This document shows, piece by piece, positions 17,193-25,505 of a stretch of 46,599 nt of DNA. How positions within the stretch are numbered: the first letter of the stretch is position 1; each line of letters begins with the position of its first letter. A program made the translations under genes and the position numbers. The notes under the pieces are model-generated. The model was given only the letters and a program-made list of their open reading frames with translations, did no database searches and was not told where the DNA came from. The DNA comes from Clostridia bacterium (lineage in GTDB: Bacteria > Bacillota > Clostridia > Christensenellales > Aristaeellaceae): assembly GCA_017410455.1 (NCBI GenBank), contig JAFQQT010000024.1, positions 1 through 46,599 on the forward strand, read 5' to 3'.

Positions 17193-19256
17193 ATGATCGC
17201 AACCCTCTACCTCGCTGTGTACATCCTCTGTGGACTGTTCATCGTCCGCTGTTTGCTGCCGCGCCAAATCGTGCTGACCCGTGCGTGGCTGGGCGCAAGC
17301 CTCGGCCTGCTCATGATGATGTGGCTGCCGGCGCTTATGGCCTTTGCGGTGGACTTCACCATGGCGGCGCATGGGCTGGCGCTGCTCCCCCTGGCGGGGC
17401 TGACCGGAGGCGCGTTCCTGCTGCGGGACAAGCGTTCGGCAAAGGGCTGGGATGCGGCGGAAAAGACCCTGGCCCGGCAGATGCTGACCGTGGTGCTGCC
17501 GCTGACGCTCCTGTCCGGGTATCTCCAGTTCACGCATTATGTCCGCATTGCGGCGGACGGCTCCTGGTGGGGCGGACAGTCCACTTATGGCGACCTGGCG
17601 ATGCACATGAGCTTCGTCACGTCGCTGAAGAATGCCTCCTTTCCGCCGGAATACGCGCTTTTCCCCGGTCAGCAGCTGAGCTACCCCTTCCTGACGGACA
17701 GCCTGAGCACCAGCTTCTACCTGATGGGCTGGCCGCTGCAGCTGTCGATGACCATCCCTGGCACGCTGATGATGGCGCTGTGCTACATGGGCGTGATGTG
17801 CCTGGCACGTCAGCTGACGGCTGGGAAGCGGACGGTCATTCTGGCGGCGCTCCTGTTCTTCCTCAACGGCGGCCTGGGCTTCATCTATGATTTCGACCTG
17901 GCCGGTGGCACGGAGACCGTCTGGATGAACGGCGAGTGGACGGAGACGCCCACCCTCTGGGCGCGCATCCGGAATATCCTGAACGGCTACTACATGACCC
18001 CCACCAACCAGCCCACGCCCAACAACCTGCGCTGGTCGAACGTGATCGCCGACCTGATGCTGCCGCAAAGGACGCTGCTGGGCGGCTGGTGCATGGTGAT
18101 CCCGTGCTTCTACCTCCTGTTCACGGCCTTCGGCCCCCGGCGGGAGGAGGGGAACCCTGCGCGGCAGGTGGCGCTGCTGGGCGTGTGGGGCGGTGCGCTG
18201 CCGCTGATTCACACCCATTCCTTCGTGGCGCTGGCGCTGTGCTCGGCGGGATTGCTGATATATGACCTGTGTCACGCAGTGATGGAGCTGATCCGCACGC
18301 GCTCCCCGCAGGAGGGCGAGGCGACTGAGCTGCGGCAGGAGGATCCCTTCGCTGCGCTGGGCTGGTACCTGCTCTATGGCGGCGTGGCCTGTGTGCTGTC
18401 CCTGCCCCAGCTCTTCGGGTTCACGTTCAATCAGGTGTTCCAGGAGGGCATGCAGGACGCGCAGAATTCCTTCATCGAGATCTGGTTCAACTGGGTCAAC
18501 AGCAGCGACGGCACCCTCTCCGGCATGATCGACGGCTACGGTTGGTTCTATGTCAAGAACATCGGCCTGCCCTTCCTGATGCTGATCTTCGCGCTGTTTG
18601 AGCGCAATCCCCGCTGGCGGCGGCTCTTTGCCGGTGCGCTGCCCATCATCCTGGCGGGTGAGTTCATCCGCTTCCAGCCCAACATCTACGATAACAACAA
18701 GCTCCTGTACCTGGCGTGGCTCCTGTGCGCGATGATCGTGGCGGACTGGTGCCGCGTGCTGTGGGGGAAGCTGAGGGACTTCCGGGCGCGGCCGTTCATC
18801 GCGGCGCTGGCGGCGGTGACGATTTTCCTCTCCGCCGGGCTGACCCTCTGGCGCGAGTGCGTGAGCGATTACCAGCTCTTCTCCGCCGGGGCGGTGCAGG
18901 TGGGCGAGTTTGTCCGGGACGAAACGGAGGAGGACGCGGTCTTCCTCACCGGTGTGCATCACCTGAACCCGGTGGCCTCCATCGGCGGACGGAAGATCGT
19001 GTGCGGCCCGGATCTGTGGCTGTACTACCACGGATTGGACACCAGCGTCCGCAAGGACGATATCAGGCGCTTCTATGCCGATCCGGCGGGCAATCAGGAC
19101 GTGATCGAAGCGTACGGCGTGGATTATGTGGTGGTCAGCAGCTACGAGCGCAATGATTACACCGTGAATACTGCGGCGCTGGACGCGCTGTACACCCGGG
19201 TGTATCAGAATGGCGAGGCGACCATCTGGCGCGTCGCTCCGGCAGGGGAGGAATGA
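17193..19256 (+). CDS. Large polytopic membrane protein, GT-C glycosyltransferase-like
   Basis: This 687-residue protein has a dozen or more membrane segments and a soluble C-terminal region of about 120 residues. After two N-terminal helices there is an extracytoplasmic stretch with an acidic-plus-His pattern (GGQSTYGDLAMHMSFVTSLK), resembling the first-loop motif of GT-C enzymes that transfer sugars from lipid carriers. The C-terminal part ends with a Rossmann-like pattern (VIEAYGVDYVVVSSYER) seen in many such proteins. I moved the start to 17193 because GGAGG lies 7 bases before it. The gene runs straight into the 71-residue gene (3-base gap). The family is not certain, and an envelope-polymer role is only an inference. 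Confidence 0.6.
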   Translation: MIATLYLAVYILCGLFIVRCLLPRQIVLTRAWLGASLGLLMMMWLPALMAFAVDFTMAAHGLALLPLAGLTGGAFLLRDKRSAKGWDAAEKTLARQMLTVVLPLTLLSGYLQFTHYVRIAADGSWWGGQSTYGDLAMHMSFVTSLKNASFPPEYALFPGQQLSYPFLTDSLSTSFYLMGWPLQLSMTIPGTLMMALCYMGVMCLARQLTAGKRTVILAALLFFLNGGLGFIYDFDLAGGTETVWMNGEWTETPTLWARIRNILNGYYMTPTNQPTPNNLRWSNVIADLMLPQRTLLGGWCMVIPCFYLLFTAFGPRREEGNPARQVALLGVWGGALPLIHTHSFVALALCSAGLLIYDLCHAVMELIRTRSPQEGEATELRQEDPFAALGWYLLYGGVACVLSLPQLFGFTFNQVFQEGMQDAQNSFIEIWFNWVNSSDGTLSGMIDGYGWFYVKNIGLPFLMLIFALFERNPRWRRLFAGALPIILAGEFIRFQPNIYDNNKLLYLAWLLCAMIVADWCRVLWGKLRDFRARPFIAALAAVTIFLSAGLTLWRECVSDYQLFSAGAVQVGEFVRDETEEDAVFLTGVHHLNPVASIGGRKIVCGPDLWLYYHGLDTSVRKDDIRRFYADPAGNQDVIEAYGVDYVVVSSYERNDYTVNTAALDALYTRVYQNGEATIWRVAPAGEE

Positions 19257-19259
19257 CGG

Positions 19260-19475
19260 ATGGAACGGCTGCTGCGCTACTCGCTGGAGCATGAGCGGGT
19301 CATCCGGCTGATGCTGCTGACGGAGGGGAGTCTGACGCAGGTCAACGCCCGCATCATCGCCTATGACGCGGAGAAGATCGAGTTCATCACCACCCGTTCG
19401 CCCCGACCGCAGACGGCGCTTCGGGCGGACGTCCTGGCGGCGGACTTCCGCAGGGGGGACGATGGGCAGGTGTGA
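19260..19475 (+). CDS. Small conserved-looking protein of unknown function (71 aa)
   Basis: It begins 3 bases after the stop codon of the membrane protein and reuses the GGGGAGGAA there as its ribosome site. The sequence alternates hydrophobic and charged residues in a beta-rich pattern (RVIRLMLLTEGSLTQVNARI, then KIEFITTRSPRPQTALRADV), compatible with a small Sm-like or WYL-like beta barrel. No catalytic motif is visible and there is no signal peptide. It probably acts in the cytoplasm with one of its operon partners. Confidence 0.6.
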   Translation: MERLLRYSLEHERVIRLMLLTEGSLTQVNARIIAYDAEKIEFITTRSPRPQTALRADVLAADFRRGDDGQV

Positions 19476-19477
19476 TC

Positions 19478-19518
19478 TCCTGAAATATACCCTGATATGA
19501 TGATTCCTGAAATATACC
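19478..19518. repeat. Pair of 14-base direct repeats
   Basis: TCCTGAAATATACC occurs at 19478-19491 and again at 19505-19518, a 27-base period, in the gap before the lipase-like gene. It could be a protein-binding site or a remnant of an intergenic repeat. Confidence 0.7.
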
Positions 19519-19546
19519 GCAAATTGACGCTGGAGGAGGTGAGCGC

Positions 19547-20986
19547 ATGGAGCAGGCGGTTCCCGGGCCGGTGACCGGCATTGACCTGACGCAGGTGGAG
19601 AGCCTGCTGTGCCCCTGGATGGCGGATCCCTGGGGAAGGCTGCGTCCGCCCATATCGCTCACGGCGCTGCAGCTGAGCGCGGAGCTGTCTGCCGCCTGTC
19701 AGAGCCTGAACATCACACCCTGGCTGAAGGCTGGCTGGCGGGACGTCACCGTGCAGGTGGATGGCGCGCTCACCCCGCTGGAGCGGGCGTGGCGGAGCCC
19801 GTCGGCCAGGCTGCAGCGGAGCCTCATCCGGGCCAGCATCAGCGGCGTGAACCCGCTGCAGCAGATCGCCGGTGCGCTCCGGGAGCGGGAGGCGGCTTCC
19901 ACCGGCAAGGCGGTGGTCATGATCCGCCCGGCTCCCGGCGGCAAGTACGTCGTGGCCATCTGCTTCATGGGCACGGGCACGCGGTTCTACGACTGGTTCT
20001 CCAACTTCCGCATCTCCACGCCCGAGGGCATCCACAAGGGCTTCAGCCAGCTGACGGATCAGTTCGAAAGGAACGAGGAGCACATTGCCTTTCCCGAAAC
20101 GGCCCGGGAGCTGGGGCTGGAGAGGCTGACGCTGCGCCACATCCTGCAGGAGGCGAGGCGCGCGGACAGCCGCTTCCGCATCTGGCTGAGCGGCCACAGC
20201 CAGGGCGGCGCGGTGATGCAGGTGTACACGCGGCGCAAGCTGCTGGAGGACGGCGTGTACCCGCAGAACCTGCTGGGCTGGGGCTTTGCGTCGCCCTCGG
20301 TGGCCACGGGGGATGCCGCGGCGGATCCGGCGGCCTTCCCGCTCTACCACGTCCACAACAGCGACGACCTGGTGCCACGCTGCGGCGCTGCGGTGCATCT
20401 GGGCGTGTGCCTGGTGTACCCGGCGGACGAAGCGTTGCGCCGGGCTTGCTACGGCTGGCCGAGGGACGCCGCGTCGGTCAATGCGCGGCTGGAGGTGCGC
20501 CCGGTGGTGCAGCAGATGGTGGATACGCCGGGCTGCATCGTGCAGGTGATGGCCTTCCTGACGGTGCTGCAGGGCTGTACGGCCCGGGAGATTGCCGGGG
20601 CGCTGGGCGTGGAGGAAAGCCCGCCTGCGACGCTCCTGCTGGAGCGCGTGGACATGGAAGCCGCGGTTTCCGGCCTGATGCGCACCCTGGCGGCGGCGTA
20701 CCAGTCCGTGACGGGGCAGCCCCTGCCCGGGGACAAGCTGGGCGCGGCGGTGTTCCTCACGCAGAGCATCGTCAGCCGGATCGGGCTGCGTCCCTTTGCG
20801 GAGGCGCTCTCGCAGCTGCTGCGGTATCCCCACCGCATGACGGTGCGCAAAGCCGGGCAGTACATGACGCCCTATGCCTGGATCGCCCAGCACGGTGCGG
20901 CGCAGCTGACCCCCTACATCTGGCAACCCGGACCTCCGCCATGGCGCATGGCGGCTCCGGTAAAGGACTCCCATAATACACCTTGA
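19547..20986 (+). CDS. Lipase class 3-like alpha/beta hydrolase
   Basis: A 479-residue protein with the nucleophile elbow GHSQGG at about 216-221 (predicted Ser218), preceded by the strand FRIWLS. A lipase-3-like oxyanion segment (ICFMGTGTRFYDWFSNF) precedes it, and a later HNSDDLVPRC supplies a likely Asp and possibly other triad residues. The 130 residues before the core and the C-terminal 180 residues (helical, ILQEA... to the proline-rich end) have no recognised family. There is no signal peptide, so the protein should be cytoplasmic. The ribosome site GGAGGAGGTGAG is strong. Class 3 members act on acylglycerols or phospholipids, but the natural substrate is unknown. It sits between the 71-residue gene and the DUF1294 gene. 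Confidence 0.75.
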   Translation: MEQAVPGPVTGIDLTQVESLLCPWMADPWGRLRPPISLTALQLSAELSAACQSLNITPWLKAGWRDVTVQVDGALTPLERAWRSPSARLQRSLIRASISGVNPLQQIAGALREREAASTGKAVVMIRPAPGGKYVVAICFMGTGTRFYDWFSNFRISTPEGIHKGFSQLTDQFERNEEHIAFPETARELGLERLTLRHILQEARRADSRFRIWLSGHSQGGAVMQVYTRRKLLEDGVYPQNLLGWGFASPSVATGDAAADPAAFPLYHVHNSDDLVPRCGAAVHLGVCLVYPADEALRRACYGWPRDAASVNARLEVRPVVQQMVDTPGCIVQVMAFLTVLQGCTAREIAGALGVEESPPATLLLERVDMEAAVSGLMRTLAAAYQSVTGQPLPGDKLGAAVFLTQSIVSRIGLRPFAEALSQLLRYPHRMTVRKAGQYMTPYAWIAQHGAAQLTPYIWQPGPPPWRMAAPVKDSHNTP

Positions 20987-21009
20987 TCAAAGAAAGTGAG
21001 GTACATATC

Positions 21010-21294
21010 ATGAAGAATCCTGTTGTGCTCGCCATCGTGGCGATTGTTCTGCTGGTGATGAACATCCTGGCCTATGCGCTCATGGCCATCGACAAGAAGC
21101 GTGCCAGGGCCGGCGCGTGGCGCATCAAGGAGCGCACGCTCTTCCTGGCCACGGGTCTGTTCGGCGGCCTGGGCGGTACGCTGGGCATGTTCCTGCTGCG
21201 CCACAAGACAAAGCACTGGTACTTCCGCCTGGGCTTCCCGGCGCTGCTGGTGCTGCAGGTGATCGTTCTGGTGGCGCTGGCGGTTCTGCTGTGA
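21010..21294 (+). CDS. DUF1294-domain small membrane protein
   Basis: A 94-residue protein with three membrane segments. The family signature is clear: NILAYALMAIDKKRA followed by RIKERTLFLATGLFGGLGGT, then MFLLRHKTKHWYFRLGFP. The function of DUF1294 proteins is not established. The start at 21010 was chosen over the earlier ATG at 20983 because GTGAGG lies about 9 bases upstream and the family begins here. A strong terminator follows. Confidence 0.88.
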   Translation: MKNPVVLAIVAIVLLVMNILAYALMAIDKKRARAGAWRIKERTLFLATGLFGGLGGTLGMFLLRHKTKHWYFRLGFPALLVLQVIVLVALAVLL

Positions 21295-21300
21295 TAACAA

Positions 21301-21346
21301 CAGGGTATGTATCGGGACTCCTGATACATACCCTGTATTTTTTATT
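21301..21346 (+). terminator. Rho-independent terminator after the DUF1294 gene
   Basis: CAGGGTATGTATC (21301-21313) and GATACATACCCTG (21323-21335) form a perfect 13-base stem with a 9-base loop, followed by TATTTTTTATT. Confidence 0.92.
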
Positions 21347-21393
21347 TGCTCCGCTTTTCTTTGTGCAGGGTGAAAAGAATTGTGCTCTACCCG

Positions 21394-21422
21394 GTGACAT
21401 CCGGCCTGGAGTGTGCTACAAT
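21394..21422 (+). promoter_or_regulatory. Promoter of rarA
   Basis: GTGACA (21394-21399) and TACAAT (21417-21422) are separated by 17 bases. The leader to the ATG at 21463 is about 34 bases. Confidence 0.5.
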
Positions 21423-21462
21423 ATAATAGGATTCATTTGCGAATACAGAAGGAGGCGAGAGC

Positions 21463-22764
21463 ATGACTGACCTGCTGAACATGGGCGAAAGCGCCCCGCT
21501 GGCGGATCGGATGCGCCCGCGTACGCTGGAGGAATTCATCGGGCAGGAGCATCTGGTGGGGTCGGGGCGGCTGCTGCGCCGCGCCATCGAGGCGGACCGC
21601 CTGACCTCCTCCATCTTTTTCGGCCCGCCCGGCTGCGGCAAGACCACCCTGGCCTCCATCATCGCCGGGGCGACGAAGGCTGCCTTCGTGCAGCTCAATG
21701 CCGTCACCAGCGGCGTGTCCGACGTGCGCGACGTGCTCAAGTCTGCCCAGGAGCGCCGCACGCTCTACGGGCAGCCGACCTATCTGCTGCTGGATGAGTG
21801 CCACCGCTGGTCCAAGGCCCAGAGCGACTCCATCCTCCCGGCCATCGAGCGGGGAACGATCCGCTTCATCGGCTCCACGACGGAGAACCCCATGATCGCC
21901 ATGACGCCCGCCATCGTCAGCCGGTGCCGGGTGTTCCAGTTCCAGGCGCTGACGGACGGGCACGTCATCACCGCCATGCGCCGCGCCCTTTCTGACCGCG
22001 AGCGGGGCTACGGCGCGCTTAATGTGCTGGTGGACGAGGACGCCCTGCGCCACATCGCCCGCATCGCCGGGGGCGACACCCGCGCGGCCCTGGGCGCCAT
22101 CGAGCTGGCCGTGCTGACCACCCCGGCGGGGGCGGACGGCGTGATCTGCATCGACATGGCTGTGGCGGAGGAGTCCATCCAGAAGCCCATGATGCGCTGC
22201 GACGAAAGCCTCTACTATGACATGCTCAGCGCCTTCTGCAAGAGCCTGCGCGGCTCGGACAGCGATGCGGCGCTGGCCTGGTTCGCGCGCCTGATCTACG
22301 CGGGCGTGGATCCGCGCATCATCACCCGGCGCATCGTCGCCCATGCCTCCGAGGACGTGGGCCTGGCCAACCCCACGGCCATGCTCCAGGCCCAGGCGGC
22401 TGCGGCGGATCTCGAGATGCTGGGCATGCCCGAGGCGCGCCTGCCCATTGCCCAGGCCATCATCGCCGTGTGTGAGAGCCCCAAGTCCAACGCCGTCTGC
22501 GCGGCGGTGGATGCGGCCATGGCGGACGCGGAGAAGGGCGGCTTCGGCCCCGTGCCTGTCCACCTGCGGGACACCCACTACCAGGGGCACGAGCGCATCG
22601 GCTCCGGCGAGGGCTACAAGTTCCCCCACGACTACCCCAACCACTGGGTGCGGCAGGAGTACATGCCCCCGGAGGTGCGGGGCAGGAAGTACTACCGGCC
22701 GACGGAGATGGGCCACGAGGCCACGATCCTCAAGAACCATCAGGTGCGGGAGGGAAGAAAATGA
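21463..22764 (+). CDS. rarA: Replication-associated recombination protein A (RarA/MgsA), AAA+ ATPase
   Basis: A 433-residue AAA+ ATPase of the clamp-loader clade that acts at stalled replication forks and at single-stranded/double-stranded DNA junctions. The opening PLADRMRPRTLEEFIGQEHL is typical of the family. Walker A is GPPGCGKTT (about 54-62), Walker B is LLLDECHRW (about 108-116), and sensor 1 is GSTTENP. The C-terminal MgsA tetramerisation part includes EDVGLANPTAM and the family tail with DTHYQGHERIGSGEGYKFPHD split over positions 370-400. It has a strong AAGGAGG ribosome site. The next gene, a histidine kinase, overlaps its stop by 4 bases (ATGA), so they form one transcription unit, an uncommon pairing. 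Confidence 0.95.
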   Translation: MTDLLNMGESAPLADRMRPRTLEEFIGQEHLVGSGRLLRRAIEADRLTSSIFFGPPGCGKTTLASIIAGATKAAFVQLNAVTSGVSDVRDVLKSAQERRTLYGQPTYLLLDECHRWSKAQSDSILPAIERGTIRFIGSTTENPMIAMTPAIVSRCRVFQFQALTDGHVITAMRRALSDRERGYGALNVLVDEDALRHIARIAGGDTRAALGAIELAVLTTPAGADGVICIDMAVAEESIQKPMMRCDESLYYDMLSAFCKSLRGSDSDAALAWFARLIYAGVDPRIITRRIVAHASEDVGLANPTAMLQAQAAAADLEMLGMPEARLPIAQAIIAVCESPKSNAVCAAVDAAMADAEKGGFGPVPVHLRDTHYQGHERIGSGEGYKFPHDYPNHWVRQEYMPPEVRGRKYYRPTEMGHEATILKNHQVREGRK

Positions 22765-23654
22765 AACGGCGCGAGAAGGGCGTGTCCATCCGGAAAGCGA
22801 CATACTTCGCCGTGGTCATCAGCGGCCTGCAGATCCTGCTGATCTTGGTGGTGCTCTTTGCTGTGCTTCTGGTGCCGGAGATCAAGGCATCGCCGAGTCT
22901 GCTGCTGATGCTCACGCTCCTGGCCTCGGTGCTGATCGTGTGGGGCGCCATCGTGGACATCAGCGAGGCCTTCAACACCCGGAAACTCATGGGGCGGCTG
23001 GAGGACATGGACGAAACCATCGACGCCATGGCCAGCCTCAACACCACCCTGCGCGCCCAGCGGCACGACTTCCTCAACCATCTGCAGGTGGTTTACTCCC
23101 TGGTGGAGATGGGCGAGTATGAGGAAGTGAACGCCTACATCGAGCAGGTGTACGGGCGCATCACCGCCGTCAGCCGCGTGATGAAGACTTCCGTCCCGGC
23201 GGTCAACGCCCTGCTGCAGGTGAAGGTGGCGGCCTGCGAGAAGGCGCAGGTTCGCGTGAAGCTGGACATCACCTCCAAATGGGAAACGCTGGAGAGCACA
23301 ATGCCCGCATGGGAGATGTGCAAGGTGCTTTCCAACCTGATCGACAACGCCATCGACGCCATGGAGGCCATCCCCGAGGCGGATCGCTGCCTGAGCATCG
23401 CCCTGACGGAGAACCTCCGGCAGTACTGCTTCGTGGTCAGCAACGCCGGCGTACCCATCCCCCGGCAGCTGCAGGAGAACATCTTCCAGCCCGGCGTGAC
23501 CACCAAGGGCGAGGGCCATGGCATGGGGCTGCACATCGTCCGCAAGACCCTGCGGGATCGCGGCGGAGACGTGACCCTGCGCAGCGATGGGGAGGGCACG
23601 GTCTTCAGCGGCTATGTGCCCAAGGTTCCGGCGCTGCCGCCTGCGGGGAAATAA
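22761..23654 (+). CDS. Sensor histidine kinase, Spo0B/citrate-sensor-like type, orphan
   Basis: A 297-residue kinase with two N-terminal membrane segments (about 15-38 and 48-66), almost no extracytoplasmic sensor, then a dimerisation helix and an ATPase domain. The phospho-accepting His is about residue 102 in RAQRHDFLNHLQVV, which is the Spo0B/CitA/DcuS-style H-box. The ATP site shows an N-box (NLIDNAIDAM) and a G-box (GEGHGMGLHIVRK). No response regulator gene is near, so its partner is unknown. The short sensor region suggests a membrane-located or protein signal. Translation is coupled to rarA by ATGA overlap. It differs from AgrC types by lacking the many-helix sensor. Confidence 0.88.
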   Translation: MKRREKGVSIRKATYFAVVISGLQILLILVVLFAVLLVPEIKASPSLLLMLTLLASVLIVWGAIVDISEAFNTRKLMGRLEDMDETIDAMASLNTTLRAQRHDFLNHLQVVYSLVEMGEYEEVNAYIEQVYGRITAVSRVMKTSVPAVNALLQVKVAACEKAQVRVKLDITSKWETLESTMPAWEMCKVLSNLIDNAIDAMEAIPEADRCLSIALTENLRQYCFVVSNAGVPIPRQLQENIFQPGVTTKGEGHGMGLHIVRKTLRDRGGDVTLRSDGEGTVFSGYVPKVPALPPAGK

Positions 23655-23679
23655 ACGATAAATTTCTGTCAATACCCCC

Positions 23680-23708
23680 TTGATTTTTGGCAGCGGTTGG
23701 TGTAGTAT
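23680..23708 (+). promoter_or_regulatory. Likely promoter of pckA
   Basis: TTGATT (23680-23685) and TAGTAT (23703-23708) are separated by 17 bases in the 136-base gap before pckA. The leader is about 75 bases. Confidence 0.5.
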
Positions 23709-23790
23709 ATATACTGCGGGAGTAAGTGGTTTTCCGCTGACCGCCATTGTGTGTGTGAATTACGACCATTGCAGAAAGAGGAGAAGCAGC

Positions 23791-25395
23791 ATGGCCCTGA
23801 TCGATCTGAGCAAGTATGGCATTACTGGCACGACCGAGATCGTGCATAACCCCACCTTCGAGCAGCTCTTCGAGGAAGAGACCCGTCCTGAGCTGGAAGG
23901 CTTCGAGCGCGGCGTGGTGACCGAGCTGGGCGCGGTGAACGTCATGACCGGCATCTACACCGGCCGTTCCCCCAAGGACAAGTACATTGTCATGGATGAG
24001 AACTCCCAGAATACTGTGTGGTGGACCACTCCCGAGTTCAAGAATGACAACCACCCCATGAGCCAGGAGACCTGGACCACCGTGCGCGACCTGGCCAAGA
24101 AGCAGCTCTCCGGCAAGCGCCTGTTCGTGGTGGATGCCTTCTGCGGCGCCAACCCCGATACCCGCATGTCCGTGCGCTTCATTATGGAGGTTGCCTGGCA
24201 GGCTCACTTCATCAAGAACATGTTCATCATCCCCACCGAGGAGGAGCTGGCTTCCTTCGAGCCCGACTTCGTGGTGTACAATGCCTCCAAGGCCAAGGTT
24301 GAGAACTACCAGGAGCTGGGCCTGAACAGCGAGACCTGCGTGGCCTTCAACATCACTTCCCGCGAGCAGGTGATCCTGAACACCTGGTACGGCGGCGAGA
24401 TGAAGAAGGGCATGTTCTCCATGATGAACTACTACCTGCCCCTGCGCGGCATCGCCTCCATGCACTGCTCCGCCAACACCGATATGAACGGCGAGAACAC
24501 CGCCCTGTTCTTCGGCCTGTCCGGCACCGGCAAGACCACCCTGTCCACCGATCCCAAGCGTCTGCTGATCGGCGATGACGAGCACGGCTGGGACGACAAC
24601 GGCGTCTTCAACTTTGAGGGCGGCTGCTACGCCAAGGTCATCGGCCTGGATCCCGAGTCTGAGCCCGACATCTACCGCGCCATCCGCCGCAACGCCCTGC
24701 TGGAGAACGTGACGGTGGACGAGAACGGCGTGTGCGACTTCGACGACAAGTCCGTCACCGAGAACACCCGCGTGTCCTACCCCATCACCCACATCGAGAA
24801 GATCGTGCGTCCCGTGTCCGCGGCCCCCGCTGCCCAGAACGTCATCTTCCTCTCCGCTGACGCTTTCGGCGTGCTGCCCCCTGTGTCCATCCTGACCCCC
24901 GAGCAGGCGCAGTACTACTTCCTGAGTGGCTTCACCGCCAAACTGGCCGGCACCGAGCGCGGCATCACCGAGCCCACCCCCACCTTCTCCGCCTGCTTCG
25001 GCCAGGCCTTCCTGGAGCTGCACCCCACCAAGTACGGTGAGGAGCTGGTCCGCCGCATGGAAGCCAACGGCGCCAAGGCCTACCTGGTCAACACCGGCTG
25101 GAATGGCACCGGCAAGCGCATCACCATCAAGGACACCCGCGGCATCATCGACGCGATCCTGTCCGGCGCCATCAACAACGCCCCCACCAAGGTGATCCCG
25201 CTCTTCGGCCTGGAGGTTCCCACCGAGCTGCCCGGCGTTGACACCGGCATCCTCGACCCCCGCGACACCTACGCCGACGTCACCGAGTGGGAGACCAAGG
25301 CGAAGGACCTGGCTGGCCGCTTCATCAAGAACTTCGTGAAGTACACCGGCAACGACGCTGGCAAGGCGCTGGTTGCCGCTGGCCCCCAGCTGTAA
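23791..25395 (+). CDS. pckA: Phosphoenolpyruvate carboxykinase (ATP)
   Basis: A 534-residue enzyme of the ATP-dependent PEPCK family. It converts oxaloacetate and ATP to PEP, CO2 and ADP; in fermenting anaerobes it often runs in the CO2-fixing direction toward succinate. The kinase-1a P-loop [14 protein letters not shown] lies at about 242-255. The substrate-binding [11 protein letters not shown] (about 57-67) and the metal/kinase-2 segment [20 protein letters not shown] are intact. I moved the start to 23791, where the family begins and where AGAGGAGAAG gives a good ribosome site. The C-terminus ends with the family's helical tail. It is a single-gene unit with its own promoter and terminator. 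High codon bias (few rare codons) suggests strong expression. Confidence 0.97.
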   Translation: MALIDLSKYGITGTTEIVHNPTFEQLFEEETRPELEGFERGVVTELGAVNVMTGIYTGRSPKDKYIVMDENSQNTVWWTTPEFKNDNHPMSQETWTTVRDLAKKQLSGKRLFVVDAFCGANPDTRMSVRFIMEVAWQAHFIKNMFIIPTEEELASFEPDFVVYNASKAKVENYQELGLNSETCVAFNITSREQVILNTWYGGEMKKGMFSMMNYYLPLRGIASMHCSANTDMNGENTALFFGLSGTGKTTLSTDPKRLLIGDDEHGWDDNGVFNFEGGCYAKVIGLDPESEPDIYRAIRRNALLENVTVDENGVCDFDDKSVTENTRVSYPITHIEKIVRPVSAAPAAQNVIFLSADAFGVLPPVSILTPEQAQYYFLSGFTAKLAGTERGITEPTPTFSACFGQAFLELHPTKYGEELVRRMEANGAKAYLVNTGWNGTGKRITIKDTRGIIDAILSGAINNAPTKVIPLFGLEVPTELPGVDTGILDPRDTYADVTEWETKAKDLAGRFIKNFVKYTGNDAGKALVAAGPQL

Positions 25396-25412
25396 TCTGA
25401 AGCAAACTCAGT

Positions 25413-25445
25413 CCCTGGCAGTTCGCGCTGCCGGGGGCTTTTTCT
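25413..25445 (+). terminator. Rho-independent terminator of pckA
   Basis: CCCTGGCAG (25413-25421) pairs with CTGCCGGGG (25428-25436) with one G-U pair and a 6-base loop, followed by GCTTTTTC. Confidence 0.85.
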
Positions 25446-25447
25446 GC

Positions 25448-25476
25448 TTGTCAGCCGGGGGCTTCCGTGCTATGAT
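25448..25476 (+). promoter_or_regulatory. Promoter of the acyltransferase gene
   Basis: TTGTCA (25448-25453) and TATGAT (25471-25476) are separated by 17 bases. It starts directly after the pckA terminator and leaves a leader of about 23 bases. Confidence 0.6.
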
Positions 25477-25505
25477 GAAGTGGATACAGAAGGGGAGGTG
25501 CGCCC

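Noticed and set aside
15993-19292. A 1099-residue frame on the minus strand over M42 and GT-C genes
   Set aside because: It crosses two clear genes and a terminator, and its composition is typical of a high-GC shadow frame.
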